Source: LMUY01 sp964247705
Lineage (GTDB): Bacteria; Pseudomonadota; Alphaproteobacteria; Acetobacterales; Acetobacteraceae
Direction of reading: 5' to 3'
Assembly (NCBI GenBank): GCA_964247705.1
Contig: CAXTVQ010000017.1
Span: 7,745-71,744 of the forward strand
Length of the DNA stretch: 64,000 nucleotides
In this document: positions 7,862 to 16,977 of the stretch, in pieces
How positions within the stretch are numbered: the stretch's first letter is position 1
Layout: each line of letters starts with the position of its first letter
The notes under the pieces: model-generated
Told to the model about the DNA's origin: nothing
Seen by the model: only the letters and a program-made list of their open reading frames with translations
The model's database searches: none
Made by a program: the position numbers and the translations under genes

Positions 7862-9673
7862 CTATGACCAAACTGAAGGGGTCCCGCTTTTCAACGCGCG
7901 ATCCAGGTAGCTGGCCGCGCTGATAAGGGCAAGGTGAGTCAGCGCCTGGGGGTAATTGCCCTGATGCATCCCTGTCGGCGACAGCTCCTCGGCATACAGG
8001 CCGAGCGGGCTTGCATAACCGAGCAGCTTTTCGAACAGCAGCCGCGCCTCCGATACCTCTCCAGAGCGGGCCAGGCACTCGACATACCAGAACGAGCAGG
8101 CCAGGAAGGAGCCCTCGTCACCCTTCACCCCGTCCAGCGCGCGGTCGGCCGCGACACGGCGGAAGACCAGCGCGTCCTCCACCAACTGGCTGCGGGCGAA
8201 GGCCAGCGTGCCCAGCCAGCGTGGGTCCCGCGGCGAAATGAACCGCACCAGCGGCATCATCAGGATCGAACCGTCGACCGAGTTCGCCCCCGGATACTGC
8301 ACGAAGCTGTTGAGTTCGGCATTCCAGTATTCGTCGTGGATGCTTTCGTACATCTCCAGCCGCAGGGCATTCCATTCGGGGAACGGCGCCGGCAGTGAGC
8401 GTTTCTGCGCCAGGCGGATGGCCCGGTCCACCGCGACCCAGCACATCAGCCGGGAGTGCAGGAACGGCTTCATCTCGCCCCGCCCCTCCCAGATCCCCGC
8501 GTCCGGCTTGCGCCAGTTTGCCGCGAGCCACTCGATCAGACGGCGAATATGCCGCCAGTCCTCGTAGGAGGAGGGACGCCCGTATTTGTTGGCGAGATAG
8601 ACCGCATCCATCAGCTCGCCATAGATATCGAGCTGGAATTGAGTCGAGGCGGCGTTGCCGATCCGCACCGGGCGTGACCCGGCATAGCCCGCCATGTCCA
8701 GTTCGGTCTCCGGCAAATCGTTCTCGCCGCGCAGCGAGTAGGCGACGCGCAACGCTTCGTCGTGTTCGCAGCCTTGGACCCGGTCGGCGATCCAATCCAC
8801 GAAATCCTCCACCTCCTCCGTTAAGCCCAGGCGGATGAGGGCGTACATCGCGAAGGAGGCATCTCGGATCCAGACGTAGCGGTAATCCCAGTTCCGTGCG
8901 CCGCCGGGCAGCTCCGGCAGACCGAAGGTGGGCGCGGCAACGGGGGCGCCGTGACGCTTGGAGGTGAGCAGCTTGAGCACCAGGGCCGAGCGGGTGACGA
9001 CCTCGCGCCAGCGGCCCTCATAGCGGGACTTGCCGGCCCAGTTCCGCCACCACTCGACCGTATCCTCGAAGATACGCCGCGACGCCTCTTGATCCAGCTC
9101 CGTGCCAGTACCGTCGGGACCCACCTCCAGCAGGAAGCTGGCGCTCTCCCCCGCGCTAAGCGGGAAGCAGGCAACGAGGTCGTTATCCTCCTGCGTGAGG
9201 GCCACGGTGGCGGTAAGCCGGAGCGCCGGCCCGGCTCCGTCGGGGCGGAAGGTGCCGCCGGGTTCGAGGCGGTGCCGGCCGCGGCCGTAATCGAAGCGGG
9301 GAGCGCAGCGCGCCTCGATCGTGAGGTGACCCCGGATGACGCGTATGTGGCGGTAGATCCGTTGCGTCTGGCCGTTGCCGTCCACCGGCATGAGGTCGGT
9401 CAGCTCGGCGATGCCGTCCTTGGACAGGAAGCGCGTGAGCAGGACGTTGGTGTCCGGAAGGTAGAGCTGGGCGGTACGCGCCATCTCGCCATGCGGTGCG
9501 ATCCGGAAGCATCCGGCGGCTGGATCGAGCAGGGCGGCGAAGATGGACGGGCTGTCGAAATCCGGGGCACAGAAGAAGCTGATCGCACCGTCCTTGCCAA
9601 CGAGGGCAGCGGTCCGGAGATCGCCGATCAGACCGTGGTCCTCGATCGCGAGCGGGGGGATGGGATCAGACAT
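7862..9673 (-). CDS. Glycoside hydrolase family 15 protein (glucoamylase/trehalase-like)
   Basis: The 603-residue protein begins with the bacterial GH15 N-terminal beta-domain (IEDHGLIGDLRTAALVGKDG), followed by an (alpha/alpha)6 barrel. Recognisable barrel motifs are NWDYRYVWIRDASF, GIWEGRGEMKPFLHSRLMCWVAVDRA (general acid Glu) and DEGSFLACSFWYVECLARSG (general base region). Members of this two-domain type cleave alpha-glucosidic bonds, and several are trehalases. There is no signal peptide, so it acts in the cytoplasm, perhaps on trehalose or a storage glucan. The stop lies 37 bp upstream (in + coordinates, to the right) of the CgeB-like gene. Confidence 0.9.
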   Translation of the reverse strand: MSDPIPPLAIEDHGLIGDLRTAALVGKDGAISFFCAPDFDSPSIFAALLDPAAGCFRIAPHGEMARTAQLYLPDTNVLLTRFLSKDGIAELTDLMPVDGNGQTQRIYRHIRVIRGHLTIEARCAPRFDYGRGRHRLEPGGTFRPDGAGPALRLTATVALTQEDNDLVACFPLSAGESASFLLEVGPDGTGTELDQEASRRIFEDTVEWWRNWAGKSRYEGRWREVVTRSALVLKLLTSKRHGAPVAAPTFGLPELPGGARNWDYRYVWIRDASFAMYALIRLGLTEEVEDFVDWIADRVQGCEHDEALRVAYSLRGENDLPETELDMAGYAGSRPVRIGNAASTQFQLDIYGELMDAVYLANKYGRPSSYEDWRHIRRLIEWLAANWRKPDAGIWEGRGEMKPFLHSRLMCWVAVDRAIRLAQKRSLPAPFPEWNALRLEMYESIHDEYWNAELNSFVQYPGANSVDGSILMMPLVRFISPRDPRWLGTLAFARSQLVEDALVFRRVAADRALDGVKGDEGSFLACSFWYVECLARSGEVSEARLLFEKLLGYASPLGLYAEELSPTGMHQGNYPQALTHLALISAASYLDRALKSGTPSVWS

Positions 9674-9724
9674 GAATCACATACGGACCGGGAGCAGCGG
9701 AGGTTTCAGGTAACGGGGCGATCC

Positions 9725-11389
9725 TCAGAGCGCTTCGGTGAAACCATAAAGCTCCCGCGCCTGCTCCGCCGTGATCAGCCCATTGCGCAGATCGGCGGCC
9801 ACGGCGGCGCGGTCGCGGGTGTGCGGATCACCCATGCCGCCGCCGCCGGGCAACTCCAGGATCAGCCGCTCGCCATCCGGGATGATTTGAAACCCCTTCG
9901 TCCGCAACGTGGCGCCTGATTTCAGCGCGACGCGGCCGGGGGCACCCTCCCCGCCGCCGTCGCGGCCGCGTGGCGGGTTGCCGACGCGGTCGAAAATGGC
10001 GTTGCAGGCGAATTCGAGATCGTCGCGGCCGGCGATTTCCATGATCTGGCCCAGCCCGCCGCGGGTGCGCCCGGCCCCGCCGCTGCCGGGCCGCAACTCC
10101 TTGCGCCAGATAACGATGGGCGCCACCGCCTCCGTCGCCTCCACCGGCATGGTGCGCACGCCGGAGGGGAAGGCGGTCGCGTCCAGGCCGTCAAGTGTGG
10201 GGCGGGCGCCGGTGCCGCCGCTGTTGAAGGTGATCACCTCGAAATCGGGCAGCACCGGACGGTTCGGGCGGGCTTGCCCGGACACTGCACCACCGCCGCG
10301 CAAAGGCGGGTTCCACAAGCAGGACGCGCCCTCCGCCGCGACCCGGTCCGGCACCGCGCCGTGCAGGCAGCCCATCACCAAATCCGGCAGCAGATGGCCG
10401 ATCACGTGACGGACCGAGACCGGGTAGGGCCGGGGAGCGTTCAGGATGCAGCCCTCGGGGATGGCGCAGCGGAACGGCTCGAGCGAGGCGGTGTTGTTCG
10501 GGATGTCGGGCGCTACCACGACCTTGAGGCCGAAGGCTGTGTAGGCGCGGGTGTAGGCGGCGGGCACGTTGATCCCGCGCGTGGACAAGCCGGAGGTGCC
10601 GGTGAAATCGACGGTGATGGCGTCCGCCGCCACCGTCATCGTGGCCTTGAGGGTGAGCGGCGCCTCGTACCCGTCGCTGCCGATCTCGGCGCGGTAGGTG
10701 CCGGGAGGCAGGGCGGCGATGGCAGCCACGGTGGCGCGGCGGCTGGCGTCGAAGATGTGCTCGGCGAGGTCGTCCAGCCCGTCCATGGCGAACTCGGCCA
10801 TCATCTCGTCCAGCCGCCGGATGCCCGCGTCGTTGCAGGCGCACAAGGAGTAGACGTCCCCCTCCAGTTCTACCGGCAGGCGGGTTCCGGCGCGCAGGAT
10901 GTCGAAGAACGTCTCGTTGGCGACGCCCCGGTCGAAGCATTTCACGATCGGGATGTACATGCCCTCCTCGAACACGGAACGCGCTTCCGGGCCCATGCCG
11001 AGGCCACCCACGTCGATCACGTGGGCGGTGTTGGCGAACAGCCCGACCATGCGGCCGCCGTGGAAGGCGGGGGAGACCACGGTGAGGTCATGCAGGTGCC
11101 CGGTGCCGAGCCAGGGGTCGTTGGTGATGAAGTGGTCGCCCGGGTTCATCGTCGCCGCGGGGAAGCGGCGCAGGAAGTGGCCGACGCTCTCCATCATGGA
11201 ATTCACGTGGCCCGGCGTGCCTGTGACGGCCTGCGCCAGCATCCGCCCCTGCAGGTCGAACACGCCGGCGGACAGGTCCCCGGACTCGCGCACCGTGGTG
11301 GAGAAGGCGGTGCGGATCATGGTCTGCGCCTGCTCCTCCACCACGGCGATCAGGCGGTTCCAGAGCAGGCCGTAGGTGAGGGGGGTCAT
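9725..11389 (-). CDS. hyuB: Hydantoinase B/oxoprolinase-like subunit
   Basis: This 554-residue protein matches the HyuB family from end to end. The N-terminus reads LLWNRLIAVVEEQAQTMIRTAFST, the middle contains GDHFITNDPWLGTGHLHDLT, and the C-terminus ends in LPGGGGMGDPHTRDRAAVAADL. HyuA/HyuB pairs perform ATP-dependent opening of 5-oxoproline, hydantoin or related rings, or carboxylation of ketones in relatives. The start overlaps the hyuA stop by 4 bp (ATGA), so the subunits are made in a coupled fashion. The substrate cannot be read from the sequence. Confidence 0.93.
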   Translation of the reverse strand: MTPLTYGLLWNRLIAVVEEQAQTMIRTAFSTTVRESGDLSAGVFDLQGRMLAQAVTGTPGHVNSMMESVGHFLRRFPAATMNPGDHFITNDPWLGTGHLHDLTVVSPAFHGGRMVGLFANTAHVIDVGGLGMGPEARSVFEEGMYIPIVKCFDRGVANETFFDILRAGTRLPVELEGDVYSLCACNDAGIRRLDEMMAEFAMDGLDDLAEHIFDASRRATVAAIAALPPGTYRAEIGSDGYEAPLTLKATMTVAADAITVDFTGTSGLSTRGINVPAAYTRAYTAFGLKVVVAPDIPNNTASLEPFRCAIPEGCILNAPRPYPVSVRHVIGHLLPDLVMGCLHGAVPDRVAAEGASCLWNPPLRGGGAVSGQARPNRPVLPDFEVITFNSGGTGARPTLDGLDATAFPSGVRTMPVEATEAVAPIVIWRKELRPGSGGAGRTRGGLGQIMEIAGRDDLEFACNAIFDRVGNPPRGRDGGGEGAPGRVALKSGATLRTKGFQIIPDGERLILELPGGGGMGDPHTRDRAAVAADLRNGLITAEQARELYGFTEAL

Positions 11390-13458
11390 GCTGGCTCCAC
11401 GCGGCGGTCGAGGATGATCAGCCCGTTCGGGTCGATGGACGCGATCCAGTTGGCGCCGACCAGCGTGGACGTTTCGTCCTCCGCGATGATGGCCGGCCCC
11501 GGCACGGTGGTGCCCGGCGGCATGGCGGCGCGGTCGTGAACCGGCCAGGCGGCCACGTCCCCGCTCACGGGGTCACGCACGGGTTGGTGGCGGGGTGGCT
11601 CAGGGGGCCGGGTGGGGGGCGCCGGGTCCGCCTGGACCGCTGTTTCGGTTGCGACGGAGACGGCGTAGCTCATCACCTCGACGTCTGAGCCAGGGACGGG
11701 GCGGTCGTAGAACCGGGCGTATTCCGCGTCGAACGCAGTGCGCAGGGCCGCGGCGTCCAGCTTGCCGTCCCCAAGGCGGACGGGGATCTCGTGGCCCTGG
11801 CCGACATAGCGCATGAAGGCAGTCCGTGCGGTGCGGGTAGGGACGCCGAACCGGCCCGGCTCCACCACGGCCGCGGCGTCCGCCTCCATGGCCGCCAGCA
11901 ATTCGTCCGCAGCGGCGCCGTCGAAGCGGCCGAGGCGGGCATACTGGCTGCGCACTACCTCGTAGCCGACAGGCGCGCGAAGGAAGCCGATTGCGCTACC
12001 GACACCCGCGCCGGGTGGGACGACGATGCGCTCGGCGCCGATCTTCTCCGCAACCCGGCAGGCATGCACGGGACCGCCGCCGCCGAAGGCGATCACGGTG
12101 CGGCCGGCGAAGCTCTTGCCGCTCTCGATGGCATGGATGCGTGCGGCGTTGGCCATGGTCTCGTCCACCATCTCCACGACCCCGCCAGCCGCCGCACCGC
12201 TGTCCACGCCGAGGGTGGCGCCGACGGCCCGGTCCAGCGCGGCTTCGGCCGCCGCCGTGTCCAGCGCCATGGTGCCCCCGGCGAAGCGCGCCGGGTCGTA
12301 GCGGCCGAGCACCAGGTTCGCGTCCGTCACCGCGGGTTCGCTGCCGCCGCGGCCGTAGCAGGCGGGGCCCGGCATGGCGCCGGCGGACTCGGGGCCGACG
12401 GCGATGCGGCCCAACGAATCCAGATGCGCCAAGCTGCCGCCGCCGGCGCCGATTTCCACCATCTCGATCACGGGAATGCGCAGCGGCAGGCCGGAGCCCT
12501 TCTTGAACCGGCCGATCCGCGCAACCTCGAACGCGCGCGACGTCTGCGGCTGGCCGTCATCGATCAGGCAGATTTTGGCCGTGGTGCCGCCCATGTCGAA
12601 GGACAGCACCCGGTTCAGCCCCGCCGCCCGTGCGACGGCGGCCGAAAAGATCGCCCCCCCGGCCGGCCCGCTCTCCACCAGCCGGATCGGGAAGCGGCAC
12701 GCCGTGTCCACCGTGGTCAGCCCGCCGCCGGAAAGCATGAGGAACACCGGGGCATCCATGCCCATCGCCCGCAACTGCTGCTCCAACCGGCGAAGGTAGC
12801 CCTGCATCAGCGGCTGAACGTAGGCGTTGGCGGCGGCGGTGGAGAAGCGCTCCCATTCGCGCATCTCGGGCGACACTTCGGAAGAGAGGGTCACCGGAAA
12901 GCCGGCCGCCTCGAGGATCGCGCCCGCACGCTGCTCATGCGCCGGGTTGGTGAAGGCGTGCAGGAAACCGACCGCGACGGACTGCACCCCGGCCTCGCGC
13001 AGACCCGGGATCAGCGCGCGCACCGCCGCTTCGTCCAGCGGCAGCAGCACGCGGCCGCCGGCATCCACGCGTTCGGGCACCGGCAGGCGCAGGTGGCGCG
13101 GAACCAGCGGTTCGGGCAGGCGGATCTGCAGGTCGTATTGGTCGTAGCGGCTCTCATTGCCCATCGCGAGCACGTCGCGGAACCCGGCGGTCGTCACCAG
13201 GGCGGTCACGGCGCCCTTACGCTCGATGATGGCGTTGGTGGCCAGCGTCGTGCCGTGCACCACCATGCCCAAATCACCCGGCGCCAACCCGGCGTTCTTC
13301 AGGATCTGGGCGATGCCGGTCAGCACGCCCTGCTCCGGCATGGCTGGCGTGGTCAGAGTCTTGGCGGTGAAGCGGCGCCCATCCTGTTCGAGGGCGAGGT
13401 CGGTGAAGGTACCGCCGATATCGACGGCCAGGCGGATCGATGCGCTCTGTGGGCTCAT
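11386..13458 (-). CDS. hyuA: Hydantoinase A/oxoprolinase-like ATP-binding subunit
   Basis: The 690-residue protein has the ASKHA-fold phosphate-binding motifs of HyuA: LAVDIGGTFTDLAL near the N-terminus and LSFDMGGTTAKICLID in the central Hydantoinase_A domain. The N-terminal Hydant_A_N region includes VHGTTLATNAIIERKG. Together with HyuB (4-bp overlap) it should form the ATP-dependent amidohydrolase or carboxylase. Neither a racemase nor a transporter is adjacent. The gene upstream on this strand is the broken Uma2 remnant, 32 bp away. Confidence 0.93.
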   Translation of the reverse strand: MSPQSASIRLAVDIGGTFTDLALEQDGRRFTAKTLTTPAMPEQGVLTGIAQILKNAGLAPGDLGMVVHGTTLATNAIIERKGAVTALVTTAGFRDVLAMGNESRYDQYDLQIRLPEPLVPRHLRLPVPERVDAGGRVLLPLDEAAVRALIPGLREAGVQSVAVGFLHAFTNPAHEQRAGAILEAAGFPVTLSSEVSPEMREWERFSTAAANAYVQPLMQGYLRRLEQQLRAMGMDAPVFLMLSGGGLTTVDTACRFPIRLVESGPAGGAIFSAAVARAAGLNRVLSFDMGGTTAKICLIDDGQPQTSRAFEVARIGRFKKGSGLPLRIPVIEMVEIGAGGGSLAHLDSLGRIAVGPESAGAMPGPACYGRGGSEPAVTDANLVLGRYDPARFAGGTMALDTAAAEAALDRAVGATLGVDSGAAAGGVVEMVDETMANAARIHAIESGKSFAGRTVIAFGGGGPVHACRVAEKIGAERIVVPPGAGVGSAIGFLRAPVGYEVVRSQYARLGRFDGAAADELLAAMEADAAAVVEPGRFGVPTRTARTAFMRYVGQGHEIPVRLGDGKLDAAALRTAFDAEYARFYDRPVPGSDVEVMSYAVSVATETAVQADPAPPTRPPEPPRHQPVRDPVSGDVAAWPVHDRAAMPPGTTVPGPAIIAEDETSTLVGANWIASIDPNGLIILDRRVEPA

Positions 13459-13490
13459 GGGTCAGCAGTGTAGACCCATCCCGCGCCGGG

Positions 13491-13818
13491 TTAGAAGCCG
13501 AGCCCCTCGTAAAGGCCGGAGAAGGGCAGCGTGGTTCCGAGGTCGGGCATGTCGATCAAGGCGGCCATGCCTTCCAGCAGCACGGCGTTCCGAACGGAGA
13601 GCCGTCCGTCCCCGTCCCGCCGGTAGAGCAAGGCCCGGGGCTCGTCCTGGCTGATCAGCACGTAGGTCAGGATACCTGGCACGGCATCATAGCCCCGCAG
13701 CTTGAGCGTTTGATCGATCCAGGCGGCATGCTTGGAAAGCACTTCGAACCGGTTGCGGTACCTCCCAGGCCAGATACTCCTCCCAGGTCCATCCCATCTG
13801 CCGCGTTGCTTCGGACAT
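13491..13818 (-). pseudogene. Uma2-family gene remnant with internal deletion and frameshift
   Basis: Two pieces of a Uma2 (DUF820) protein lie side by side in different frames. From ATG 13818 the frame reads MSEATRQMGWTWEEYLAWE, the standard Uma2 N-terminus, through VPQPVR. About 75 bp later a second frame reads EVLSKHAAWIDQTLKLRGYD and continues to FSGLYEGLGF, the standard C-terminus. The central 80 or so residues that hold the PD-(D/E)XK nuclease core are missing, apparently by a deletion near 13742-13748. The C-terminal frame is open for 83 codons but is very unlikely to encode a working enzyme. An intact family member is at 16342-16911. Confidence 0.75.
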
Positions 13819-13854
13819 CCGGCCCTCCTGCTCCGCTGCTACATCAGGGCCGGC

Positions 13855-14958
13855 TCACGCGCGGGCCGGCGCTGCTGCGAATGCGTCAGCCAGCGCGGTC
13901 CAAAACGGCTTGCGCCGCAGGTCCGCATCCAACGGCAAGGCGCGTTGCGGCAGCTTGTCCTCGCGCGGGATCTCGTCGTTCAGCCAGGTCCGCCGGTCCG
14001 ACAAGCCCCAGCTCAGCACCCCCATCATCGCCGGGCAGGCCAGCGCCACGTCCAGGAAAGCGCGGGCGTGGCTGGCGACGGCGGCGTCCCGGGCAGCTTC
14101 GTCCCCGGCGATGCGGTTGTCCCGCACGTCCAGTTCGGTGATGACGATCTTAAACCCGAGGCTGGCCACATCCTGGAAAAACTGGGCGAGGCGGGTTTGG
14201 TCCAGATCCTTCACACCGGCCTCCAGATGGGCCTGGAAGCCCAAACCCTGCACCGGGACCCCTTGCACCTTCAGCCGGGTGAGCAGGGCCAGCATCGCCT
14301 GCCGCTTCTGCTCGTGCTCGGGCCAGGTGTATTCCATGCCAAAATCATTGATGAACCGCAGTGCCAGCGGGTCAGACTCGGCACAGGCGTGAAAGGCCGT
14401 GTCGAGAAACGCCGGTCCCATGGCACGATACCACAGCGTATCGCGGAAACTGAACGGCTTGGCGTCCTTCGGCTCCAACACCTCATTGACGACGTCCCAC
14501 TGCACGACGCGGTCCCGGCAATGCGCGGTTGCCGTCTGGATGTGCGTGGTGAGCAGGCGTTCGGCATTGGCAGGGCCGAGCTCGTCCACCAGCCAATTCG
14601 GATTGTCCTCATGCCAGAGCAGCGTGTGTCCGCGGGTCTGGATGCCACGACGGGCGGCGTAGGCCATTATGGCGTCCGCCGGTTTCCAGTTCCACATGTC
14701 GGGTTTGGGGCGCAGTTCACCCCATTTGAACGCCGTCTCGCCAGTGACGATGCCGCAGTTGCTGCGGACCTGGTTCATGTAGGCGCGGTCGTCGGCCAGC
14801 AGCTTGTCGTTCAATGCAGTGCCGAAAAACCGGTTGCCGGCCATGGCGCGCTCGTTCAGGCCCGGATCTGCCGGGATAGGAGCGGCTGAGGCGAGTACCG
14901 CCGCGGCCCCGGCGAGGGCGGCGCGGCGGGTAGGCAGCAAACCAGCTTCGGGCGGCAT
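13855..14958 (-). CDS. Endo-1,4-beta-xylanase, glycoside hydrolase family 10, Tat-type leader
   Basis: The 367-residue enzyme has a twin-arginine-like leader (PTRRAALAGAAAVLASAAP, residues 9-27), so it is probably exported folded to the periplasm or outside. The GH10 TIM barrel follows. The acid/base glutamate is E159 in WDVVNEVLE and the nucleophile is E275 in ITELDVRD. HTLLWHEDNPNW (111-122) and LGFQAHLE (239-246) are further family signatures. It would cleave internal beta-1,4-xylosidic bonds. It stands alone, without xylosidase or xylose-uptake genes nearby, so its natural substrate may be another beta-glycan. Confidence 0.92.
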   Translation of the reverse strand: MPPEAGLLPTRRAALAGAAAVLASAAPIPADPGLNERAMAGNRFFGTALNDKLLADDRAYMNQVRSNCGIVTGETAFKWGELRPKPDMWNWKPADAIMAYAARRGIQTRGHTLLWHEDNPNWLVDELGPANAERLLTTHIQTATAHCRDRVVQWDVVNEVLEPKDAKPFSFRDTLWYRAMGPAFLDTAFHACAESDPLALRFINDFGMEYTWPEHEQKRQAMLALLTRLKVQGVPVQGLGFQAHLEAGVKDLDQTRLAQFFQDVASLGFKIVITELDVRDNRIAGDEAARDAAVASHARAFLDVALACPAMMGVLSWGLSDRRTWLNDEIPREDKLPQRALPLDADLRRKPFWTALADAFAAAPARA

Positions 14959-15001
14959 CGTCGGAGGTCTCCCCGGCGATATCCGCCCGCGCTGGACGCG
15001 C

Positions 15002-16138
15002 TCAGGCGGCCAGGGCGTCCGGTTCCGCCACAGGCAAGCGCGTCCGTATCAGCTTCTCGATGCCGCGCAAATGCGAGCGTTCCGTGGAGTCGCAAAAGCT
15101 GATTGCGACGCCGGCATGCCCGGCGCGCGCCGTCCGGCCGATGCGGTGGACGTAGCTTTCCGGCACGTTCGGCAGATCGAAGTTGATCACGTGGGTAATA
15201 CCGTCGACATCGATGCCGCGGGCCGCGATGTCGGTCGCGATCAATACCGGCACGGCGCCGCTCTTGAACGCGGCAAGCGCCCGCTCGCGCTGACCCTGGC
15301 TCTTGTTGCCATGGATCGCGGCGGCCCGTTGCCCGGCGGCCTCAAGATGTTGCACGACCTTATCCGCGCCGTGCTTGGTGCGGGTGAACACCAGCGTGCG
15401 GCCCATGTCCGGGCGCTTGAGAATCGCCGAGAGCAACGCCCGCTTGCGCGGCGCTTCCACGAACACGACGGCCTGCTCCACCCGGTCCGCGGTCTTGGCC
15501 ACGGGCGTGACGGCGACGTGCACCGGGTCCCGCAGGAGGGCGGAGGCCAGGCTCTCGATCTCCTTCGGCATGGTGGCCGAGAAGAACAGCGTGGTGCGCT
15601 GCTTCGGGATGTAGGACACGATCTTCTTGATCGGAATGATGAAGCCGAGGTCCAGCATGTGGTCGGCCTCGTCCAGCACCAGATATTCGACATTGCCGAG
15701 GTTCACGGCGCGGTCGTTCATGTGGTCCAGCAGGCGGCCGGGAGTGGCGACCAGCACGTCCACACCGTTATCCATGGCGCGAGCCTGGCGCGGCTTGGGC
15801 ACGCCGCCGAACATCAGCGCGACGCGGATCGGGGACCCGGCGGAATAGGACCTGAAGCTTTCGGCAATCTGGCTGGCGAGTTCGCGGGTGGGCGCCATCA
15901 CCAGGCAGCGGGTGCCCTTCTTGCCGGGATGCTTCCGGTCCGACAGCAGGCGGTGCAGGATGGGCAGGGCGAACGCGGCGGTCTTGCCCGTGCCGGTCTG
16001 GGCGATGCCCTGGACGTCATGGCCGGCGAGCACGTGCGGGATTGCCTGCTCCTGGATCGGCGTCGGCTCGACATAGCCCGCGGCGGTCAGCGCGGCGAGC
16101 AGCGGCGCGGCCAGGCCGAGGTCTTGGAAGGATGACAT
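15002..16138 (-). CDS. DEAD-box RNA helicase, RhlE-like
   Basis: A compact 378-residue ATP-dependent RNA helicase. The motifs appear in order: Q motif (FQDLGLAAPLL...PTPIQEQAIP), Walker A AQTGTGKT, PTRELA, VLDEADHML, SAT, and HRIGRTARAG. The protein stops just after motif VI with little C-terminal tail, so it is shorter than most RhlE proteins. RhlE-type helicases act in ribosome assembly and RNA turnover. I start at ATG 16138, where the Q motif begins; the open frame extends 29 codons upstream but that stretch is unlike the family. A 203-bp leader separates it from the next gene. Confidence 0.93.
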   Translation of the reverse strand: MSSFQDLGLAAPLLAALTAAGYVEPTPIQEQAIPHVLAGHDVQGIAQTGTGKTAAFALPILHRLLSDRKHPGKKGTRCLVMAPTRELASQIAESFRSYSAGSPIRVALMFGGVPKPRQARAMDNGVDVLVATPGRLLDHMNDRAVNLGNVEYLVLDEADHMLDLGFIIPIKKIVSYIPKQRTTLFFSATMPKEIESLASALLRDPVHVAVTPVAKTADRVEQAVVFVEAPRKRALLSAILKRPDMGRTLVFTRTKHGADKVVQHLEAAGQRAAAIHGNKSQGQRERALAAFKSGAVPVLIATDIAARGIDVDGITHVINFDLPNVPESYVHRIGRTARAGHAGVAISFCDSTERSHLRGIEKLIRTRLPVAEPDALAA

Positions 16139-16341
16139 TGAACTCTTTCGTTTTGCGGACGCGCCATCGCCGTGTGTGCTTTGGGGCGTCAATATCGCGA
16201 TCGACAGGACCACGAACCGGCGCAAGACACAGGATGAGATGGAAAACTGGCGTTCGGAAACGGCAGGAGCCGGGCATCGAGGTGCGCGAGCGGACGTTTA
16301 GTGGTGCAGTGCAGCGAAGTCAAGGAAAATGGATATGCGAG
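16139..16341. other. Intergenic leader of the DEAD-box helicase gene
   Basis: This 203-bp stretch lies between the helicase start and the Uma2 stop. I see no open frame with a family match, no tRNA fold and no clear terminator. Long 5' leaders that act in cold-shock control or autoregulation are common for DEAD-box helicase genes; that role here is inference only. Confidence 0.3.
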
Positions 16342-16911
16342 CTACCCGAGTAAGGCGTCGACGCTCACGGTGACCTCCGGGAGTGCGGTCGAGGTGATAC
16401 TCTCGCCAGCCCGGTGCGTGTTCACTGTGCGGTATCCACCACTCGAAGGCTCGCGATGAACCTCGATGCATTGGTGCTGCAGATCGACAACCCAGACTTC
16501 CACGATGCCGAACCGGCAGTAGAGAGGACTTTTCACGATGCGATCGAAGCGAAGGGAACTGCCCGCAACCTCCACCAGAAGTAAGACGTCCGCTGCCGTG
16601 GGATGATGGCTGCGGTAGAAGTCGTCGCGCGCTTGCAGGATCATGAAATCTGGTTGCGGCTCACTCAGTTGGTCCAGACAGGGTGGGTTCTGCACGGTGA
16701 CGATGGCTCGGCTACCAACCGCCTTTGCCAACGCGTTCGTCAGCCAGTTGACCGTGCCGGAATGCTCGGAGCCGATCGGCGCCGTGTCGATGATGTCTCC
16801 CTCGATCAGCTCGACCCGGGCGTCCTCAGCGAGGATGCCGGCCTCGGCCATCCGGTAGTCGTCGTCGACGGTCAGCTTATGCCGGGCCAGCAGGTCGCTT
16901 GTGCCATCCAT
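16342..16911 (-). CDS. Uma2-family (DUF820) PD-(D/E)XK nuclease-like protein
   Basis: The 189-residue protein has the Uma2 layout: an N-terminal DYRMAEAGILAEDARVELIEGDI, then EPQPDFMIL (acidic metal ligand), VLLLVEVAGSSLRFDRIVKS (Glu and Lys of the nuclease core) and GIVEVWVVDLQHQCIEVHRE. The predicted endonuclease function has not been tied to a pathway. I start at ATG 16909-16911, which has a GGGAG ribosome-binding site 5-9 nt upstream. It diverges from the ELM1-family gene across 66 bp. A decayed relative sits at 13491-13818. Confidence 0.85.
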   Translation of the reverse strand: MDGTSDLLARHKLTVDDDYRMAEAGILAEDARVELIEGDIIDTAPIGSEHSGTVNWLTNALAKAVGSRAIVTVQNPPCLDQLSEPQPDFMILQARDDFYRSHHPTAADVLLLVEVAGSSLRFDRIVKSPLYCRFGIVEVWVVDLQHQCIEVHREPSSGGYRTVNTHRAGESITSTALPEVTVSVDALLG

Positions 16912-16977
16912 GGTGCTCCCTTTCGCAATCGCGCGCCGGTATAGCAAAGCCTCGCACGGGCAAGGACTCTGGTCACG

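Noticed and set aside
11791..13473. A 560-codon open frame opposite hyuA
   Set aside because: The composition (Ala, Gly, His, Arg rich, low complexity) is that of antisense translation; hyuA is clearly the real gene.
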